A stretch of 64,000 nucleotides of DNA from Clostridiales bacterium UBA4039. Lineage in GTDB: Bacteria > Bacillota > Clostridia > Lachnospirales > Vallitaleaceae. The notes under the pieces are model-generated. The model saw only the letters and a list, made by a program, of their open reading frames with translations. It ran no database searches and was not told the origin of the DNA. The stretch is taken from assembly GCA_002382805.1 (NCBI GenBank), contig DGAD01000008.1, positions 1-64,000 on the forward strand, written 5' to 3'. Of the stretch, positions 60,870-64,000 are shown in pieces. The translations under genes were made by a program, and so were the position numbers. Every line of letters begins with the position of its first letter. Position 1 is the first letter of the stretch.

Positions 60870-61523
60870 TTATAACTCATTGTCAGTTGTCTGACAACAC
60901 CTTTTGTAAATTAAATATTGTTTCGGTGCTCTTTCACTACGATTGACATATTGCATTTTTAAAACTTCAAATTCTTTTGCCGGCAATTGTTGCAATAGTC
61001 GCTCAATTTCACAATCTTCATACGCCCCTTCTTCGTGTCCCGGATAGGTTACCAAGGAGATAACACCATGGGGCTTGATGAGCTGAAGACTTTTTTTGAC
61101 TGCACGTAGTGAAGATTGCATTTGGGTAGTCACCTGTTTATCTGCACCGGGTAAATACCCAAAATTAAACATGATACAAGCAATCCGATTGGCTTTGGCT
61201 GCACTTTTAATCTGCATAAAATCAATATTTTCATGGGATAGATGCATCAAGTAAATCCCCGAATGCAAAACAAGCTGCTCATCGGCTATATCATCAACGA
61301 TAATGACCGAGTGGTCAAGTTCTTCATGAATTCGCAAACAGGTCGCTTCTAACGCCTTTTTTTGAATATCAAAGCCAATAACAGTCCCTTGGGAGCCAAC
61401 ATGCTTTGCAAGAAAAAGGGTATCATTTCCATTGCCACTTGTGCCATCAATGACTACATCTCCTTCCTGTATATAAGGGGCAAGCATTTGATGGACACGG
61501 TCTGTAATACGAATGTCAAACAT
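60870..61523 (-). CDS. mnmM: MnmM/YtqB-like class I SAM-dependent tRNA methyltransferase
   Basis: 217 aa. SAM-binding VVIDGTSGNGNDTLFLAKHVG (about 23-45), HENIDFMQ and the GVISLVTYPGHEEGAYE segment. It matches the YtqB family shown in Bacillus/Staphylococcus to methylate the wobble uridine (MnmM). The exact tRNA target here is inferred. AAGGAGG precedes the ATG; it starts 9 bp after the rluB stop. Confidence 0.83.
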   Translation of the reverse strand: MFDIRITDRVHQMLAPYIQEGDVVIDGTSGNGNDTLFLAKHVGSQGTVIGFDIQKKALEATCLRIHEELDHSVIIVDDIADEQLVLHSGIYLMHLSHENIDFMQIKSAAKANRIACIMFNFGYLPGADKQVTTQMQSSLRAVKKSLQLIKPHGVISLVTYPGHEEGAYEDCEIERLLQQLPAKEFEVLKMQYVNRSERAPKQYLIYKRCCQTTDNEL

Positions 61524-61532
61524 ACGTCCTCC

Positions 61533-62255
61533 TTATAAACCGGCTAGTTTCTTTATATATGCGACCTCATCGGCTGTTAATCTTCTTGATTTTCCAAGGC
61601 GTAATCCTTGCAAGGTCAATTCTCCAATAGCGATTCTCTTTAAGGTAACAACCTCGCATCCGATAAACTCGAACATATTACGTACTTGTCGATTTTTCCC
61701 TTCACTGATAACGACTTCATATGTTCCGGTATTTTCTTCTTCATCTAACCGACGCAAACGAATTTCACAGGGAGCTATAGAATAAACACCAATATCGCCA
61801 CCTTTTCTAAGTTGACTTAACTTTTCTTTTGTCGGAATTGGTTTTACTTTGATCACATATTTTTTTGTAACTTCATGTTTAGGATGTGTTAAGCGATATG
61901 TCACATCTCCATCATTGGTTAGCAAAAGAATCCCTGATGTATTTTGATCAAGTCGTCCAATCGGATACAAACGCTCCTGGTCCGGAACCAGGTCCATAAT
62001 TGTTTTTCTGTTTTTCTCATCACTAACCGTACTGACGTATCCACGAGGCTTGTTTAACATATAGTATGCATTTTCCTCCATCATGAAAATACGTTTTCCA
62101 CGTACATGAACCGTGTCTCTTTTTTCGTCAATCTTTACGCCCATTTCTTTGACGACATGTCCATTGACTTTAACTTTGCCTTCTTCAATTAATTTTTCGC
62201 TTTGTCGTCTTGACGCCACTCCGGCCATAGCCATAAATTTTTGTAATCGCATCAT
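61533..62255 (-). CDS. rluB: RsuA/RluB-family pseudouridine synthase
   Basis: 240 aa. S4 domain (MRLQKFMAMAGVASRRQSEKLIEEGKV, 1-60) and the synthase domain with GRLDQNTSGILLLTNDGD (catalytic Asp near 105) and GKNRQVRNMFEFIG. RluB modifies 23S rRNA U2605 in other bacteria. Its ATG overlaps the scpB stop by 4 bp; the scpA-scpB-rluB order is typical of Bacillota. Confidence 0.93.
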   Translation of the reverse strand: MMRLQKFMAMAGVASRRQSEKLIEEGKVKVNGHVVKEMGVKIDEKRDTVHVRGKRIFMMEENAYYMLNKPRGYVSTVSDEKNRKTIMDLVPDQERLYPIGRLDQNTSGILLLTNDGDVTYRLTHPKHEVTKKYVIKVKPIPTKEKLSQLRKGGDIGVYSIAPCEIRLRRLDEEENTGTYEVVISEGKNRQVRNMFEFIGCEVVTLKRIAIGELTLQGLRLGKSRRLTADEVAYIKKLAGL

Positions 62256-62878
62256 TCTTCTTCACCTTCTTCGTCATTAAAACGACTTTCTTTTTTCTGT
62301 TCATCAAGATGATCATGAAAACTCATCTGTAGCTCTTGTTCTACTTCACCACGTATTTTTTTTAGCTGCTGCTCATCAATATCCGGTAACTCTTCGACAG
62401 AAGCCAGTCCAAAACCACGTAAAAAAGCCTCCGTTGTTCCAAATAAAATCGGACGTCCGGGACTGTCCAAACGGCCCTTTTCTTCAATCAATCCATATTC
62501 GATGAGTTTATTAACCGCGTGGTCTGTTTTTACGCCGCGTATTTTTTCAATATGCATTTTTGTCAACGGTTGTTTGTACGCAATAATTGACAGTGTCTCA
62601 ATCAAAACTTCTGTCAATTCATGTTTGACAACCTTATTCGTTGCTTTTTTTATGTATTCATAATATTCTTTTTTTGTGCACAACTGAAATGCGCCTTCTA
62701 ATTCAATCAAGCGAATCCCACGATGCTTATTTTGGTAAGCGTCCATCATTTGATGAAGAATTTTTTTTGTTGTTTCTTCATCCAATTCAATCACCGTAGC
62801 AATTTTATCTAAAGAGACGGCTTCACCTAACGTAAATAAAATAGCTTCGATGATTGCTTCATATTCATATATTTCCAT
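62252..62878 (-). CDS. scpB: Condensin kleisin-associated protein ScpB
   Basis: 208 aa. Two winged-helix domains: EAIIEAILFTLGEAVSLDKIATVIELDEE and IIAYKQPLTKMHIEKIRGVKTDHAVNKLIEYGLIEEKGRLDSPGRP. An extended acidic C-terminus (about 180-208). It binds ScpA and SMC for chromosome segregation. It starts 11 bp after scpA. Confidence 0.96.
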   Translation of the reverse strand: MEIYEYEAIIEAILFTLGEAVSLDKIATVIELDEETTKKILHQMMDAYQNKHRGIRLIELEGAFQLCTKKEYYEYIKKATNKVVKHELTEVLIETLSIIAYKQPLTKMHIEKIRGVKTDHAVNKLIEYGLIEEKGRLDSPGRPILFGTTEAFLRGFGLASVEELPDIDEQQLKKIRGEVEQELQMSFHDHLDEQKKESRFNDEEGEEE

Positions 62879-62889
62879 AACTATCCCTT

Positions 62890-63630
62890 CTAGATAAATT
62901 CAATATCAATATCATGAAAAACGTTAACTTGAACTACTTTAATCTTACTAACTTTCATGAGTTCAAGAACAGCCAAAAAAGTGGCAATTACTTCAGATTT
63001 TGTTATTTGTTGAGTAAGTAATTGACGAAAACTTAACTTTGGCATGAGCTTTTTCTTTTGTAGAATTTCTTCCATCTTATCATGTACTGTAAATGTTTCT
63101 CTTTTTATTGTTCCAAACTTGCTTCGAATGGGGTCGATCTTATTTTTATTTCTTTTGATGACCTCATTGAAAATTTTATACATCATTGAAAAATCCAAGC
63201 CTTCTAACAAGGCGTGTGGATCTGCTTTTGGAACAAAGCTACTGACTTCTTGTGGAATCGTCGGCACTTTAAAAAACACCTGTTGTGCTTCTATTTGTTT
63301 ATCCTTAAGATGTTCTGCCATTAATTTGTATTTTTTATACTCAAGAAGCTGCTCCATAAGTTCTTGTCTTGGATCGATCTCTTCATCATTTTCATCTTTT
63401 TTCTTTGGCAACAGCATTTTTGTCTTAATCTGAATAAGCGTAGCAGCCATTTCAATAAACTCGCTCATGGTTTCCATTTTGTTTTGTTCCATTGCTTCAA
63501 TATAGGCAATATATTGATCTGTAATGATTGCAATAGGAATATCTGTAATAGAGACTTTGTTTTTATCGATTAGATGTAGCAATAAATCCAGCGGACCCTC
63601 AAACGTCTCTAAGCGAATTGATAATTTCAT
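62890..63630 (-). CDS. scpA: Condensin kleisin ScpA
   Basis: 246 aa. N-terminal LETFEGPLDLLLHLIDKNKVSITDIPIAIITDQYI and C-terminal VIATFLAVLELMKVSKIKVVQVNVFHDIDIEFI are diagnostic of ScpA. It bridges the SMC heads. AGGTGTGAGG precedes the ATG. The preceding 13 bp separate it from the M50 protease gene. Confidence 0.96.
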   Translation of the reverse strand: MKLSIRLETFEGPLDLLLHLIDKNKVSITDIPIAIITDQYIAYIEAMEQNKMETMSEFIEMAATLIQIKTKMLLPKKKDENDEEIDPRQELMEQLLEYKKYKLMAEHLKDKQIEAQQVFFKVPTIPQEVSSFVPKADPHALLEGLDFSMMYKIFNEVIKRNKNKIDPIRSKFGTIKRETFTVHDKMEEILQKKKLMPKLSFRQLLTQQITKSEVIATFLAVLELMKVSKIKVVQVNVFHDIDIEFI

Positions 63631-63643
63631 ACCTCACACCTAC

Positions 63644-64000
63644 TTATATTAATAATTTTTGAATAGGAAGAAATAGTGAATGCACAAATGCATTTAATAT
63701 GTTAAATGCAATAAGCAAAATAAAGACTGCATGAATAATACGTTCGTTTTGAATCATCTTAAAATAAAAGTTTGGATTAAGGGAGTATATCATTTTAGCC
63801 ATATCAAGAGGAGGAACCGGCAGTAAATTCACAATAATTAATGCAAAACTATACTGAATTAATCGAAAAACAAACGTTATCGCATAGCTTCCTACCACCG
63901 TTGTCGTTGTCCCATAAAAACGTATAAAAATAGGAATAAGTGCTAAAATCAACAACACATTGGCAGCCATTCCAACTAACATCAAAAACACGAATCCCTT
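63644..64000 (-). CDS. Site-2 protease family (M50) membrane protease, partial
   Basis: 119 codons are visible; the frame is open to the right edge and the true start is beyond it. Hydrophobic throughout. The second active-site motif is recognisable (NLLPVPPLDMAKM, equal to the N-P-P-x-D segment of YwhC/M50 proteases), with the preceding FVFLMLVGMAANVLL helix. The HExxH half lies outside the window. It neighbours scpA as in other Bacillota. Confidence 0.8.
   Translation of the reverse strand, partial: KGFVFLMLVGMAANVLLILALIPIFIRFYGTTTTVVGSYAITFVFRLIQYSFALIIVNLLPVPPLDMAKMIYSLNPNFYFKMIQNERIIHAVFILLIAFNILNAFVHSLFLPIQKLLI

Noticed and set aside
1..64000. CRISPR arrays, tRNA/rRNA genes, insertion sequences, phage genes
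   Set aside because: No regularly spaced repeats, no cloverleaf or rRNA-like stretches, and no transposase or integrase motifs were seen on either strand.

Overview
This window looks like a piece of a low-GC Gram-positive chromosome, most likely an anaerobic, flagellated member of the Clostridia. The evidence is the Bacillota-type gene order (rimP-nusA-ylxR-ylxQ-infB-rbfA-nrnA-truB-ribF, rpsO, pnp; scpA-scpB-rluB; ispH with an S1 protein), strong GGAGG ribosome binding sites, several TTG starts, a sodium-pumping biotin decarboxylase operon, and stray flagellar or chemotaxis genes (flgB, a FliK-like and an FlhB-like gene, cheR). I cannot assign a genus. Nearly all of the window is coding. I saw no rRNA, tRNA, CRISPR array, insertion sequence or phage gene.

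Left part (1-12.2 kb) is the accessory region. It holds two exported rhodanese lipoproteins (1-1296) and an Arn-like amino-sugar locus (1514-7833). That locus has a GT39/ArnT-like membrane glycosyltransferase, convergent to a tightly overlapping operon of an RffA-like sugar aminotransferase, an ArnC-like GT2, an ATP-grasp ligase, and an ABC lipoprotein plus permease with no ATPase. It is followed by a thiosulfate/sulfane-sulfur locus (7932-12155): a TusA-like protein, a LysR regulator, a split YeeE/TsuA transporter around a second TusA-like protein, and a thioredoxin-reductase-like flavoprotein with a thioredoxin-fold tail ending in CxxC. A palindromic LysR-type box sits about 61 bp upstream of the predicted start of that operon.

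12.2-22.4 kb: a baeRF-like protein, a lone flgB, a small TrkH-like/RCK_C membrane protein, then a complete his operon (hisZ-G-D-C-B-H-A-F-IE) behind a consensus promoter.

22.4-46.7 kb, read on the minus strand: recU, queG, an RluA-type synthase, dut and an M16 peptidase downstream of pnp; then rpsO, a small Lys-rich ORF, and the transcription/translation operon from rimP to ribF. Upstream of that lies a long operon starting at pheA and running through rnhB, the FliK-like and FlhB-like genes, yraN, pgeF, a DUF512 radical SAM gene, der and plsY to gpsA. Two leaders look regulatory: a long hairpin at the 5' end of pnp mRNA, and a terminator-like palindrome between the rimP-nusA promoter and rimP.

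46.7-64 kb: a YprB-like nuclease, cheR, an S1-domain protein, ispH, a fused AroH chorismate mutase-CMP kinase, a BaiN-like flavoprotein and an RpiR regulator. Then comes a five-gene sodium-pump carboxylase operon carrying both an acyl-CoA-type and a pyruvate/oxaloacetate-type carboxyltransferase. After that are cardiolipin synthase, an MnmM-like methyltransferase, rluB, scpB, scpA and a truncated M50 protease. Function assignments come from reading motifs by eye; no database search was possible.
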